Source: JANWHQ01 sp963775275
GTDB lineage: Bacteria; Pseudomonadota; Alphaproteobacteria; Caulobacterales; Caulobacteraceae
Length of the DNA: 64,000 nt
Assembly (NCBI GenBank): GCA_963775275.1
Contig: CAVZII010000005.1
Coordinates: 3,162,001 to 3,226,000 of the forward strand
Direction of reading: 5' to 3'
The first letter of the stretch is position 1. Every line of letters begins with the position of its first letter. Shown here in pieces: positions 25,845 to 38,157 of the stretch. The position numbers were made by a program, and so were the translations under genes. The notes under the pieces were generated by a model. That model made no database searches. It was not told where the DNA came from and worked only from the letters and a program-made list of their open reading frames with translations.

Positions 25845-26864
25845 ATGACCGGAAAGTTCAGGAAGATCGCGACCGAGGAGGCCTGGTCGATCCCGGAGGT
25901 GGCCAAGGCGCTGCAGACCGTCTCGCGCTATCCGGGCGACAGCCTGGACCTGCTGCTGGTCAAGGGCATCTACGACGGCGAGGCCGGCTACGGGAACATG
26001 GGCTTCCTGGACGGCCTGGTCGACACCGAGCAGCGCGTGAAGGAGATGGACGAGTACGGCGTCGACATGCACCTGCTCGCCCTGACCGCGCCGGGCGTGC
26101 AGATGTTCGACGCCGACACGGCGGTGGAGCTCGCGGCCCTGGCCAACGACCGGCTGGCCGAGGTGATCCGGAAGCACCCGGGCCGGTTCGCGGGGCTGGC
26201 GAGCATGGCCCCTCACTCCCCCAAGCGCGCGGCCAAGGAGATGGAGCGGGCGATCGGCCAGCTGAAGCTGAACGGCTTCATGATCAACTCGCACACCAAC
26301 AACGAGTACCTGGACAATCCCAAGTACTGGCCGATCCTGGAGGCGGCCGAGGCGCTGGACCGGCCGATCTACATCCACCCGCGCGCGGCCTCGGACGGCA
26401 TGGCCGCGCCCCTGAGGCTCTACGGCATGGACTCGGCGATGTGGGGCTATGGCGTGGAGGTGGGCACCCACGCGGTCAGGATCATGGCGTCCGGCGTGCT
26501 GGACCGCTTCCCCAAGCTGAAGTTCGTGATCGGTCACATGGGCGAGGCGGTGCACTTCTGGCTGTGGCGGATCAACTTCATGAACAGCCGCGCCCAGAGG
26601 ATCGGCCGCGCGCCGAAGACCGAGCTCAGCATGGACGAGTACTTCCGCCGCAACTTCGCGATCACCACCTCGGGCGTCGAGGACGACCTGGCCCTGGAGT
26701 ACTCGATCAGGAAGATCGGCGTGGACAACGTGATGTGGGCGATCGACTACCCCTACCAGCCCACCGCCCCGGCCGTGGCGTGGATGGACAGGACCCCGCT
26801 CAGCGACGCGGACAAGGCCAAGGTCTACGGCGGCAACGCCGAGCGGATCTTCAGGATCGGGTAG
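25845..26864 (+). CDS. Amidohydrolase-2 family metal-dependent decarboxylase/hydrolase
   Basis: A 339-residue TIM-barrel enzyme of the ACMSD/LigW branch of the amidohydrolase superfamily. Likely metal ligands are E in KIATEEAWSIPE, H in RPIYIHPRAA, H in KFVIGHMGEAVHFW and D in NVMWAIDYPYQ. These are the positions used by 2,6-dihydroxybenzoate and 5-carboxyvanillate decarboxylases. The exact aromatic acid is unknown. The start ATG 25845 follows AGGGAGCCTGCC. Other oxidative enzymes of the 23-31 kb region (TauD-like, Rieske, short-chain dehydrogenase) suggest a shared catabolic theme. Confidence 0.87.
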   Translation: MTGKFRKIATEEAWSIPEVAKALQTVSRYPGDSLDLLLVKGIYDGEAGYGNMGFLDGLVDTEQRVKEMDEYGVDMHLLALTAPGVQMFDADTAVELAALANDRLAEVIRKHPGRFAGLASMAPHSPKRAAKEMERAIGQLKLNGFMINSHTNNEYLDNPKYWPILEAAEALDRPIYIHPRAASDGMAAPLRLYGMDSAMWGYGVEVGTHAVRIMASGVLDRFPKLKFVIGHMGEAVHFWLWRINFMNSRAQRIGRAPKTELSMDEYFRRNFAITTSGVEDDLALEYSIRKIGVDNVMWAIDYPYQPTAPAVAWMDRTPLSDADKAKVYGGNAERIFRIG

Positions 26865-26933
26865 GGGCGCGACGCGGCTTGCCGCGCGCCCGGGTTGCGC
26901 CCAAGCTCCGCCCCTCCGAAGGGGGAAGAGCCC

Positions 26934-27829
26934 ATGCGCGCGACGATCCTGCTGGCGATGATGGCCGCGTCGGCGGCCGGCGCCGGCCACGCCCAGACGG
27001 CGGCGACGGTGATCACGCCCTCGCCCTATGTGAAGGCGCCCTGGTGGATGCGCGAGCCGGTGATCGCCTCGGTCGGCTATGTGCGCGCGGAGGTCCCAGC
27101 CAATCGCGCCGGGTTCTCCGCCGAGTTCCAGGCGGTGGAGAAGACGGCGCCGGAGGCGATCCAGAGCGCGGCGGCCAAGGTGCGTGCGCTGGGCGACGCC
27201 CTGCGCCAGTTCGGGCCCGAGCGCGTGCGGGTCGAGACCACCTTCTCCACGCGGCCGCTCTACGAGCAGTACAAGGACAAGGACGGCAACCTCGTGGACA
27301 ATGAGCGCCCGGACAAGATCCAGCGCTATCAGGCGAGCGCGCGGGTTGCGCTGGAGATCCGCGACACGAGCGTCGTCGAGAAGGTCTACGCCGCCGTGCT
27401 GGCGGCGGGTCCGGCGTCCACCCAGCCGGTCTACTTCAACCTCCAGCCCGACAACGAGACCAAGACCGAGATGTCGCGCCTGGCGGTGGCGGACGCGGCC
27501 CGCCGCGCCAAGCTCGCCGTGGAGGCCGCCGGCGCCCGGCTGGGCGCGGTCAAGTTCATCGATCCCACCGCGCGGGCCTGCCAGACCGACGTCCTGGTGA
27601 CCGGCGCGCCCGAGAGCTACGGGACGGGCGGCCTCGACGCCCAGGAGGTGACGGTGACTGGGTCCCGCGTCGCCCAAAGGGGTGTGGCGGCCGCGCACAT
27701 GCCTGCGCCGCCCCACCTCCGCCGCCGGCCGCCGGAGGCGTGAGCCCGGAATCCATGCAGCTGCCGCTGCAGCCTCCGCTGCGCGAGCTGACCCAGAGCG
27801 CCTGCGTGGTCTACGCCCTCGGGGGCTGA
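26934..27829 (+). CDS. SIMPL (DUF541) domain exported protein, frameshifted near the end
   Basis: Signal peptide (MRATILLAMMAASAAGAGHA) and a SIMPL-type domain: FQAVEKTAPEAIQSAAAKVR, RVRVETTFSTRPLYEQYKDK, VYAAVLAAGPAS, ADAARRAKLAVEAAGARLGA. Near 27700-27712 the frame shifts by one net base in a CCGCCCCACC run. In the corrected frame the protein continues PPPPAAGGVSPESMQLPLQP and PLRELTQSACVVYAL to the stop at 27827-27829. Without correction it ends at 27743. SIMPL proteins are periplasmic or outer-membrane associated, and their molecular role is poorly known. The preceding 69 bases hold GAAGGGGGAAGAGCCC as ribosome site. Confidence 0.78.
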
Positions 27830-27865
27830 CCGGTCCGTCGCCTCGCCGCGGCGCGTGAAGACCGG

Positions 27866-28222
27866 CTATCTGAACGGAAGCTTCAGCTGGGCGCCGAGGA
27901 AGGTTCCGGGGCGTCCGTAGGCGAGCGCCGGGCCGTGCAGCTGGCTGGCGTCCTGGCCGAACTTGTCGAGGCCGCACAGGTAGCCCACCGAAGCGACCGG
28001 GCCGTCGGGCGAGAGCTGGCGATCGATCGCGGTGCGGTTGCCCGCGCGCGCGGGCTCGTCGCCCGGGCGGGACGGGGAGAAGAGAGCCGGGGGCCGCCGC
28101 CGGACCGCGGATTGCAGCTCGTCCTGCCCAGGCGCGGCTGGCTGGGCGTCCGCCAAGGCGGGAAGCCCCGAGACGACGGCGATCAGGGCGCCGCACGCGA
28201 CAAACCAGCCCACCGCGCTCAC
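27866..28222 (-). CDS. Small exported protein of unknown function
   Basis: A 118-residue protein starting at GTG 28220-28222, which overlaps the stop of the Rieske oxygenase gene as GTGA. It has a signal peptide (MSAVGWFVACGALIAVVSGL), then a polar region with AGNRTAIDRQLSPDGPVASV and YLCGLDKFGQDAS, ending TFLGAQLKLPFR. The form suggests a small secreted or envelope protein. The overlap implies co-translation with the oxygenase gene, but I see no functional link. Confidence 0.55.
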   Translation of the reverse strand: MSAVGWFVACGALIAVVSGLPALADAQPAAPGQDELQSAVRRRPPALFSPSRPGDEPARAGNRTAIDRQLSPDGPVASVGYLCGLDKFGQDASQLHGPALAYGRPGTFLGAQLKLPFR

Positions 28223-29496
28223 TCGGCCGCCTCGGCGGGGAGGCGGTCGAAGCCCATGGCCGCCTCGAAGGCGAGGCGCACAGCCTCGGGCTGGCCGGCC
28301 TGGAACGGATAGGACCGGATCGGGCTGCCGACCGAGGGATGGCGCTGGTTCTGCTGGAGCGGCAGGCCGTGCAGGTAATAGTCGCGGTTGGCGGCGGGAA
28401 GCTGGACCTTCACGTTCTTCGCCGGATCGCGGATCAGGCCCTTGGGCTCGGCGCCCCCGGCCACGGCCTCGAGCTCGGCCAGGAACCGCCGGCGCATCAT
28501 CAGGACGCCCTTGTCGGAGGCGGCGAGGTGCTCCTTCTCGCGGTCGGCGACGACGCCCTGGCCGACCCAGGCCACGAAGTCCTGGTTCATCACGTGGCTG
28601 GTGATCCAGCGGCCGGTCTCGTCGCGGATCGGGCCGGTCCAGGACGGGATGACGTCCTGCTCGAAGGGCTCCATCTCGCGCGGCACGCGGGAGAACGACC
28701 AGGTGACCGACAAGGTGTTCCCATCGTCGATCGGCACGCGCCATTCGAAGTGGTCGCCGAGGTAGAAGCCGTCCGGCCACAGCGCCACGCGCCCGACGGT
28801 CCAAAGGTCGCTCGTCTCGTCGGTGTCCTCGCGCACGCGCTTGTAGATCAGGCCGTGCTCGAACTCTTCGAAGTCGACTTTCATGTGGCGGGGACCATAG
28901 GGACCGGTCCCGCCCTTCAGGCGGACGCTCCAGTTGGTGTGCATCCACTCGAAATGGATCGGGTCGATGGAGTTCTCCTGGCACTGGAGCCAGTTGCAGG
29001 GGAGCTCGGCGAAGACGATCTGGACGAAGCCGTTCTTCCAGCCGAACGGCTCCCAGTCGGGCAGCAGCGGCGCGGGGTCGGGGCCCATGTAGGTCCACAG
29101 CAGCCCGCCCAGCGCCTGCACCGGATAGGTCTTGATCCGGATCTTGTCCTTGAAGGCCGCCTTCGGGTTGGCGATGTCGTCGTAGGGTTGCTCCAGGCAC
29201 GCTCCGTCGGCCCCGAACAACCAGCCATGGTAGTTGCAGCGCAGGCCGCAGGCCTCGACGTAGCCGTAGGAGAGGTCCGCGCGCCGGTGCGGGCAGTGTC
29301 GGTCCATGAGGCCGAAGCCGCCGGAGAGGTCCTGGTAGAGCACGAGGTCCTCGCCCAGCAGGCGGATCGGCCGCGCGCCCGGGGCGTCGAACTGGCTGAC
29401 GGCCCCGATCGGACGCCAGTAGCGGCGCAGGTACTCGCCCATCGGCGTTCCCGGCCCGACCTGCGTGAGGCGCTCGTTGATCTGCGGGCTCAGCAT
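28219..29496 (-). CDS. Rieske non-haem iron aromatic-ring oxygenase
   Basis: A 425-residue terminal oxygenase component. The Rieske [2Fe-2S] ligands are C68-x-H70 (DRHCPHRRADLS) and C87-x2-H90 (LRCNYHGWLF). The mononuclear iron site is N/D-x2-H-x4-H in QENSIDPIHFEWMH (H181, H186). The sequence is close to the phthalate-4,5-dioxygenase/vanillate demethylase class, which needs separate reductase and ferredoxin proteins. No reductase gene is adjacent. The start is ATG 29496, 40 bases upstream of nothing recognisable. The enzyme should be cytoplasmic and act on an aromatic acid or related ring. Confidence 0.92.
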   Translation of the reverse strand: MLSPQINERLTQVGPGTPMGEYLRRYWRPIGAVSQFDAPGARPIRLLGEDLVLYQDLSGGFGLMDRHCPHRRADLSYGYVEACGLRCNYHGWLFGADGACLEQPYDDIANPKAAFKDKIRIKTYPVQALGGLLWTYMGPDPAPLLPDWEPFGWKNGFVQIVFAELPCNWLQCQENSIDPIHFEWMHTNWSVRLKGGTGPYGPRHMKVDFEEFEHGLIYKRVREDTDETSDLWTVGRVALWPDGFYLGDHFEWRVPIDDGNTLSVTWSFSRVPREMEPFEQDVIPSWTGPIRDETGRWITSHVMNQDFVAWVGQGVVADREKEHLAASDKGVLMMRRRFLAELEAVAGGAEPKGLIRDPAKNVKVQLPAANRDYYLHGLPLQQNQRHPSVGSPIRSYPFQAGQPEAVRLAFEAAMGFDRLPAEAAE

Positions 29497-29590
29497 GGGC
29501 GGAGAGAATAGTCAGGCGGCGCGCGGGCGTCGACAATTCTGTCAGGCGCCCTGATCAGTCAGGCGTCGGCCGGCGGGAACGGAGGGCGGA

Positions 29591-29725
29591 TCAGGACTGG
29601 TCCGTCGTCCCGGAGGACTGTCCCCCCGCTCGGGGCCTGATCCCGCGACGGGCCAGCGCCTCGCGCAGCAGGTGCTCGATCTGGCCGTTGACGCTGCGCA
29701 GCTCGGCGGCGGCCGGGCGCTCCAC
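29591..29725 (-). CDS. Possible small Arc-like (ribbon-helix-helix) DNA-binding protein
   Basis: A short frame reads VERPAAAELRSVNGQIEHLL, REALARRGIRP and a polar tail to the stop at 29591-29593. The pattern AAxELRSVNxQIExLLREAL is typical of small Arc/MetJ-like repressors and antitoxins of alphaproteobacteria. In frame upstream (to about 29752) the residues PLRISRVL could be the missing first strand, but no ATG is present there and the region overlaps the end of the dehydrogenase gene. GTG 29725 is the only start. It may be a real 44-residue gene with a poor start or a damaged one. Confidence 0.4.
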   Translation of the reverse strand: MERPAAAELRSVNGQIEHLLREALARRGIRPRAGGQSSGTTDQS

Positions 29726-29741
29726 AGGGACCAGGACCCGG

Positions 29742-30521
29742 CTAATCCGAAGTGGCGGCCCAGGCGGCCAGCGTGCCGCCGTCGATGGGATAGCAGCCGC
29801 CGGTGCAGTAGCCGGACTCGTCGGAGGCCAGATAGAGCATGAGCTGGGCGATCTCGTCGGGCCTGGCGTAGCGGCGCATGGGCACGGTGGCGGCCAGCGC
29901 CGCCTCCACGGCGGCCGGCGCGCCCGAAGCCTCGTGGATGCGGTGCATCATCGGCGTGTCGGCGAAGCCGGGGTGGATGGTGTTCACCCGGATGCCGTGG
30001 CGCGCGAGCTCGAGGGCCGCGCCCTTCATCATGCCAACCAGGGCGTGCTTGGAGGTCGTGTAGCCGGAGGTGTTCGGCATGGCCGCGAGCCCCTGAATGG
30101 AGGAGGTGATGACGATCGAGCCCCCGCCGCGGGTCTTCATCGGCCCGATCGCCGCTTTCAACCCCAGCCAGGCGGCGCGCACGTTCACCGCCATGACGTG
30201 GTCGAACACCTCCAGCGCATAGTCCTCGAGCGGGGTATTCGGTCCGGTGATCCCCGCGTTGAGCAGGGCGATGTCCAGGCCGCCGAAGCGCTCAACCGTC
30301 GCGTTAGTGTAGGCCTCGACGGCCGCAGGGTCGGTCACATCGCACGCGCGGACGTCGGCGGCCTCGCGTCCAATCTCCGAAAGCGCGATCTCGAGACCCT
30401 CCCGGTCGCGGTCGACCAGCATGACCTTGCCGCCCTCGCGGACGAACAATGACGCCGCGGCGCGCCCCATACCGCCGGCGCCGCCGGTAATGACGGCGAC
30501 CTTTCCCTCGAGCCTTCCCAC
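29742..30521 (-). CDS. Short-chain dehydrogenase/reductase (SDR)
   Basis: A 259-residue classical SDR. The cofactor loop is GKVAVITGGAGGMGRAAASL (TGxxxGxG), then LLNAGITGP (NAG motif), and the catalytic S in VITSSIQGL with Y-x3-K in SGYTTSKHALVG. C-terminal substrate-loop residues include RVNTIHPGFADTPM and GYCTGGCYPIDGGTLA. The start is GTG 30519-30521, directly after AAGGAGGAACGAC; an ATG six codons further upstream would place the ribosome site inside the gene. The substrate is a secondary alcohol or ketone of unknown nature. It is co-directional with the Rieske oxygenase gene. Confidence 0.9.
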   Translation of the reverse strand: MGRLEGKVAVITGGAGGMGRAAASLFVREGGKVMLVDRDREGLEIALSEIGREAADVRACDVTDPAAVEAYTNATVERFGGLDIALLNAGITGPNTPLEDYALEVFDHVMAVNVRAAWLGLKAAIGPMKTRGGGSIVITSSIQGLAAMPNTSGYTTSKHALVGMMKGAALELARHGIRVNTIHPGFADTPMMHRIHEASGAPAAVEAALAATVPMRRYARPDEIAQLMLYLASDESGYCTGGCYPIDGGTLAAWAATSD

Positions 30522-30631
30522 GTCGTTCCTCCTTCGCAACGCCGGCGTGCGGTGATCCGCAACTCTCCCAAGGGCTCATCCTATGTTTACCAAGTCCTGC
30601 GACAAGCCGTCCCACCCCGGGGGAGCGGCGC

Positions 30632-34612
<3,981 letters not shown>

Positions 34613-34656
34613 AGCGCGGCGCGGCCAGCGCCGCCCGCTCCTTCGCCGGGCCGCCG

Positions 34657-35121
34657 TCAGCGATGGATGCGGCGTCGGTAGGCCAGCCAGATGTCGAGAC
34701 AGGCGCTGCGGGTCCAGTTCCAGGCCGAATCGTCGCCGGTCCCACTGTGATCGACCATGGCCTCGGCGTCGGAGCGGCCGAGCGCGACTTCCTGGCGGGT
34801 CATGGATAGCGCTGTCTCCCGGTCGACGTTCCGGTCGGACTGCAGCTGCTTCACCGCATCGTCCAGCAATTCGTCCGCGCGTTGATTCACGTCCGCCGCG
34901 GCGTGGTTGCGGCCGCGTCCGAACTCATAGGCGTAGGCGCCTTCGTAGATTCCGGAGCACTGGGCGAGCAGCACCCAGTAGGGCCGTCCCACGTTGTTCT
35001 CGGCCAGGGGCGAGGCTTCGCGTCGGGTGAAGATCAAATCGCCGGCCAGCGCCGGAGCTACGGCCGCAACCAATGCGGCGGCCATGCCCACGAGCCCTGC
35101 CAGCGCCCCCCTGGCGGCCAT
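34657..35121 (-). CDS. Exported protein of unknown function
   Basis: A 154-residue protein with signal peptide (ALAGLVGMAAALVAAVAPAL then AGDLIF). The mature part is mostly helical (NQRADELLDDAVKQLQSDRN, ETALSMTRQEVALGRSDAEA) with cysteines in LLAQCSGIYEGAYAYEFG and RSACLDIW. Related small periplasmic proteins occur in Caulobacterales but I cannot name a family. It is transcribed toward the end of the hybrid kinase gene, with 44 bases between the stops. Confidence 0.6.
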   Translation of the reverse strand: MAARGALAGLVGMAAALVAAVAPALAGDLIFTRREASPLAENNVGRPYWVLLAQCSGIYEGAYAYEFGRGRNHAAADVNQRADELLDDAVKQLQSDRNVDRETALSMTRQEVALGRSDAEAMVDHSGTGDDSAWNWTRSACLDIWLAYRRRIHR

Positions 35122-35198
35122 GCGTAATCCTCCCCGCGGGGGACTCTGCCTCCGCGGGCGAGGATGTGCAACTTCGCCAGCGTCCGAAGGTCGCGCGA

Positions 35199-36179
35199 TC
35201 AGCTCGCGGCGTGCGCCTCAGGGGCTGCAGGATGGACGGCGCCGGCCGTTTCGCCGGGCTTCAGGAACTTCACGAGCACCCGTTGCCCGATCAGGAACGG
35301 CGTGTCGTCCGCGGAGACGACCACCTCGACCACGCGCTCGTCGGTCTTCTCGCTGGGGTCGTCGGGCTGCAGCTTGCGGGCGCCGAAGATCTCGGCCCGG
35401 CGCAGCACCTTGCCGGTGAAGATCTTGCTCTCGTCAGCCTCCGGAATGAGCTGGGCGGCCTGGCCGATGTAGACCTGGGGCAGGGCGCTCTCGGCGATCT
35501 CGGCGCGGACGATCCTCGCCGTGTCGGGCTCGAGGTCGAACATGGTGGAGACGTTGAGCGTCGAGGCGCCCGAGCCCGGGTTGGCGTAGCGGCGCACGAT
35601 CTTGCCGTCGGCCGGGGCGCGGATCTCGGTGAGCTCGAGGTTGTAGCGGGCCTGGTTGAGCTGAGCCTGCGCGGTCTGGATGGCGGCGTACTGGGTCTGA
35701 AGGGCGGCCTGGGCGGTCTGCACCGCGTCCTTGGCCTGGTCGAGCTTCTGGGCCGCGACGAAGTTGGCCGGCGCCAGGCCCTGGAGGCGGGCGTACTCGC
35801 GCCGGGCGGCGGAAAGCTGGACCTGCAGGGCCGAGACCTGGGCGCGCGCCTGGCTGAGGCTGGCGGCGGCCGTGGCCGCGGCCAGACGAGGCTGGTCGTC
35901 CTCGAGCCGGGCCAGGACCTGGCCCTTGGTCACCGAGGCGCCCTCCTGGACGAACACCTGACGCACCACCCCGGCGGTGCGCGCGGCGACCTGGATGACG
36001 CCGCCCTCCACGTCCGCCTTGCCGTCGGCGATGGCCGCATAGGGCGTCTTGACCGGCTGGGCCTTGGCCGCGGTCGCCTGGGCCGCCTTGGCCTTCATCC
36101 GCATGTAGCCGTAGCCGCCGACACCCACGGCGGCGATCAATCCCAGGACGACCAGCCAGAAACCGATGGCGCGCAGCAT
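35199..36179 (-). CDS. HlyD/DevB-type periplasmic adaptor of an ABC exporter
   Basis: A 326-residue membrane-fusion protein. One N-terminal membrane helix (IGFWLVVLGLIAAVGVGGYG) is followed by a biotinyl-lipoyl half (VIQVAARTAGVVRQVFVQEG), a long coiled-coil hairpin (about 95-190; ARAQVSALQVQLSAARREYA, QLNQARYNLELTEI), the second lipoyl half (EIRAPADGKIVRRYANPGSG) and a beta-barrel (FLIGQRVLVKFL). It links the inner-membrane transporter to an outer-membrane channel. It is the last gene of a three-gene operon after the ATPase (5-base gap) and permease, the DevB-C-A set, which exports glycolipids or other envelope compounds in several bacteria. Confidence 0.9.
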   Translation of the reverse strand: MLRAIGFWLVVLGLIAAVGVGGYGYMRMKAKAAQATAAKAQPVKTPYAAIADGKADVEGGVIQVAARTAGVVRQVFVQEGASVTKGQVLARLEDDQPRLAAATAAASLSQARAQVSALQVQLSAARREYARLQGLAPANFVAAQKLDQAKDAVQTAQAALQTQYAAIQTAQAQLNQARYNLELTEIRAPADGKIVRRYANPGSGASTLNVSTMFDLEPDTARIVRAEIAESALPQVYIGQAAQLIPEADESKIFTGKVLRRAEIFGARKLQPDDPSEKTDERVVEVVVSADDTPFLIGQRVLVKFLKPGETAGAVHPAAPEAHAAS

Positions 36180-36184
36180 CCGGG

Positions 36185-36910
36185 TCAGGCCTCCGCCAGG
36201 GCCGGCGTCCCGCCCGAGGGCGGGGTGTGGACGTGCTCGAGGATCAGGCCGTCCTCGAGGTGGATCACCCGGTCGGCGTAGACCTCCAGGCGGATGTCGT
36301 GGGTCACGCAGATCACGGCGGCTCCCTTCTCCTTGGCGGCGTGGTGCAGGAGCCGCATGACGATCTGTCCGTTCTCTCCGTCGAGCGCCGAGGTCGGCTC
36401 GTCGGCGAAGATCAGCTGGGGCGACTTGGCGAGGGCCCGGGCGATGGCGACGCGCTGCTTCTCGCCGCCCGAGAGCTCGGAGGGGCGCTGGCGCATGCGG
36501 GGCTTGAGGCCCACCTCGTTCAACGCCCGCCGGGCGCGCTCGCGCGCCTCGGCGCGGGGAACGCCCTGGTACTTCAGGATCACCTCGACCTGCTGCAGGG
36601 CGTTCAGCGCCGGGAACAGGTTGAAGCCCTGGAAGATGAAGCCGCAGTGATCCAGGCGGAACCGGTCGATCTTGCCGTCGCCGAGCCGCCAGAGGTCCTG
36701 GCCGAGGGCCGTGACCTTGCCCTTGTCGGGCCGCAGAAGGCCCGACATGCAGGCCATCAGGGTGGACTTGCCCGAGCCGGACGGGCCCATCACCAGGGAC
36801 ACCTCGCCGTGGCAGGCGGTGAAGTCGACCGACTTCAGGACCTCGGTCCTGATGCGGCCGGTCTTGAAGGTCTTGACCAGCCCCTGCGCGTCCAGAGCGA
36901 CGCGGCTCAT
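36185..36910 (-). CDS. ABC exporter ATP-binding protein (DevA/LolD/MacB-like)
   Basis: A 241-residue ATPase subunit. Walker A is MGPSGSGKSTLMACMSG, the Q-loop is GFIFQGFNLFPAL, the signature is PSELSGGEKQRVAIARAL, Walker B is LIFADEPTSALD and the H-loop is VICVTHDIRLEVYADR. It belongs to the group of ATPases that pair with FtsX-like permeases. Its ATG overlaps the permease stop by four bases (36907-36910), so the two subunits are translationally coupled. Confidence 0.94.
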   Translation of the reverse strand: MSRVALDAQGLVKTFKTGRIRTEVLKSVDFTACHGEVSLVMGPSGSGKSTLMACMSGLLRPDKGKVTALGQDLWRLGDGKIDRFRLDHCGFIFQGFNLFPALNALQQVEVILKYQGVPRAEARERARRALNEVGLKPRMRQRPSELSGGEKQRVAIARALAKSPQLIFADEPTSALDGENGQIVMRLLHHAAKEKGAAVICVTHDIRLEVYADRVIHLEDGLILEHVHTPPSGGTPALAEA

Positions 36911-38049
36911 CTCAAGAGGTCCGCAGGCTGGCTCTTCTTCAGGACGCCGAGCGACAGCATGCCCGAGCCGAGCGAGATCAGCATCAGCAGCACAACGGCC
37001 AGGGCGATGTACTCGGGCGGGAAGACCAGGGGCACGCCGCCGGTCTTGCCGAGCTCGGCGACGCCCCAGACGAACAGGCCCGTCGCCGCCAGCCCCACGA
37101 TCCCGACCCAGAACGAGAGTTCGAGCACGATCTTGCGCAGCGACCCCACCGAGACGCCGAGCGCGCGCAGGGATGCGAACTCCTTGATGTTGGCGAGGAT
37201 CGCCCCGCGCAGGGTCTGCCAGGTGATGCCGACGCCGATGAAGAACCCCAGCGCGATGGTGAAGTTCATCATCACCCCGATGATCTGCTCCTTCATCAGG
37301 GCCTTGTCGTTGGCGTCCGCGAGCTCCTGGCGCGTCCAGGCGCGGAAGTCGCCCTTGCCCATGCGGTTCAGCTCGTCGCGGACCTGCAGCGCCTTGGACG
37401 GGTCATGGATCTTGACCATCAGGGCGCCGGTCCGCTCGGGGTTGTTGCCCATGCCCAGCAGATGGAGGGTGTCGCGCGACACGATCACCATCGGCTGGTT
37501 CACGTTGGCGTAGTTGTGCAGGATCACCCGGATCTTGACGATGTGGCCGGCGATGATCGCCTTGTCGCCGAGCTTGACCCCGAGCTGGGGCAAGGTCGTC
37601 TCGTCGACCGCCACCGAGAAGGGCTCCGACAGCCCCTGGCGGACGTCGGCCCCGTAGTCGGTGGGCCAGGTGACGGCGCCGGGCTCGAGGTCCACGGCCA
37701 TCAGCTGGACGTAGGTCTGCTTCTTCTTCTTGCCCTGTTCGGACGCCAGGTTGCGGAAGGACGCGCCGCCGCCGGCGAGGTCTTCGACCTGGGCCACCTG
37801 GGGGTTCATGTAGATCAGCGGCATGACCCGGCGCGGCAGGCCGCTGGAGTCGTTCAGCAGGCTTTCGGCCTTGGGCGCGGTGACGATGACCTCGGCGGGC
37901 GAGCGGTCGATGGTGGCGGTGAAGGACTTGCCGATGCCGACGAACAGCCCGACCTCGGCCAGGACCAGCAGGCCCGAGAAGGCGAGCGCGATGACCGCCG
38001 CCATGTAGCGGCGCCACTCGTAGATCAGCGTCGATAAGGCCAAAGACAC
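36907..38049 (-). CDS. ABC exporter permease with FtsX-like domain (DevC-like)
   Basis: A 380-residue inner-membrane permease. A first membrane helix (MAAVIALAFSGLLVLAEVGL) is followed by a large periplasmic domain (about 45-240) and three C-terminal helices of the FtsX type (IGVMMNFTIALGFFIGVGIT, FWVGIVGLAATGLFVWGVAE, YIALAVVLLMLISLGSGML). It is the first gene of the permease-ATPase-adaptor operon. The layout and the length match DevC/MacB-like exporters. The exported substrate is unknown. The 108 bases upstream have no clear promoter match. Confidence 0.9.
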   Translation of the reverse strand: MSLALSTLIYEWRRYMAAVIALAFSGLLVLAEVGLFVGIGKSFTATIDRSPAEVIVTAPKAESLLNDSSGLPRRVMPLIYMNPQVAQVEDLAGGGASFRNLASEQGKKKKQTYVQLMAVDLEPGAVTWPTDYGADVRQGLSEPFSVAVDETTLPQLGVKLGDKAIIAGHIVKIRVILHNYANVNQPMVIVSRDTLHLLGMGNNPERTGALMVKIHDPSKALQVRDELNRMGKGDFRAWTRQELADANDKALMKEQIIGVMMNFTIALGFFIGVGITWQTLRGAILANIKEFASLRALGVSVGSLRKIVLELSFWVGIVGLAATGLFVWGVAELGKTGGVPLVFPPEYIALAVVLLMLISLGSGMLSLGVLKKSQPADLLR

Positions 38050-38157
38050 GTTCGGGGGCCCCGCCGCGCGAGAAGGCGCGCTTCCCCCATCGCCTCGAAG
38101 CAGGGACGGGCCAAGTTAATTCGGGGTAAGGCGGCGCCGGCGGCGGCCGCCCGCCGC

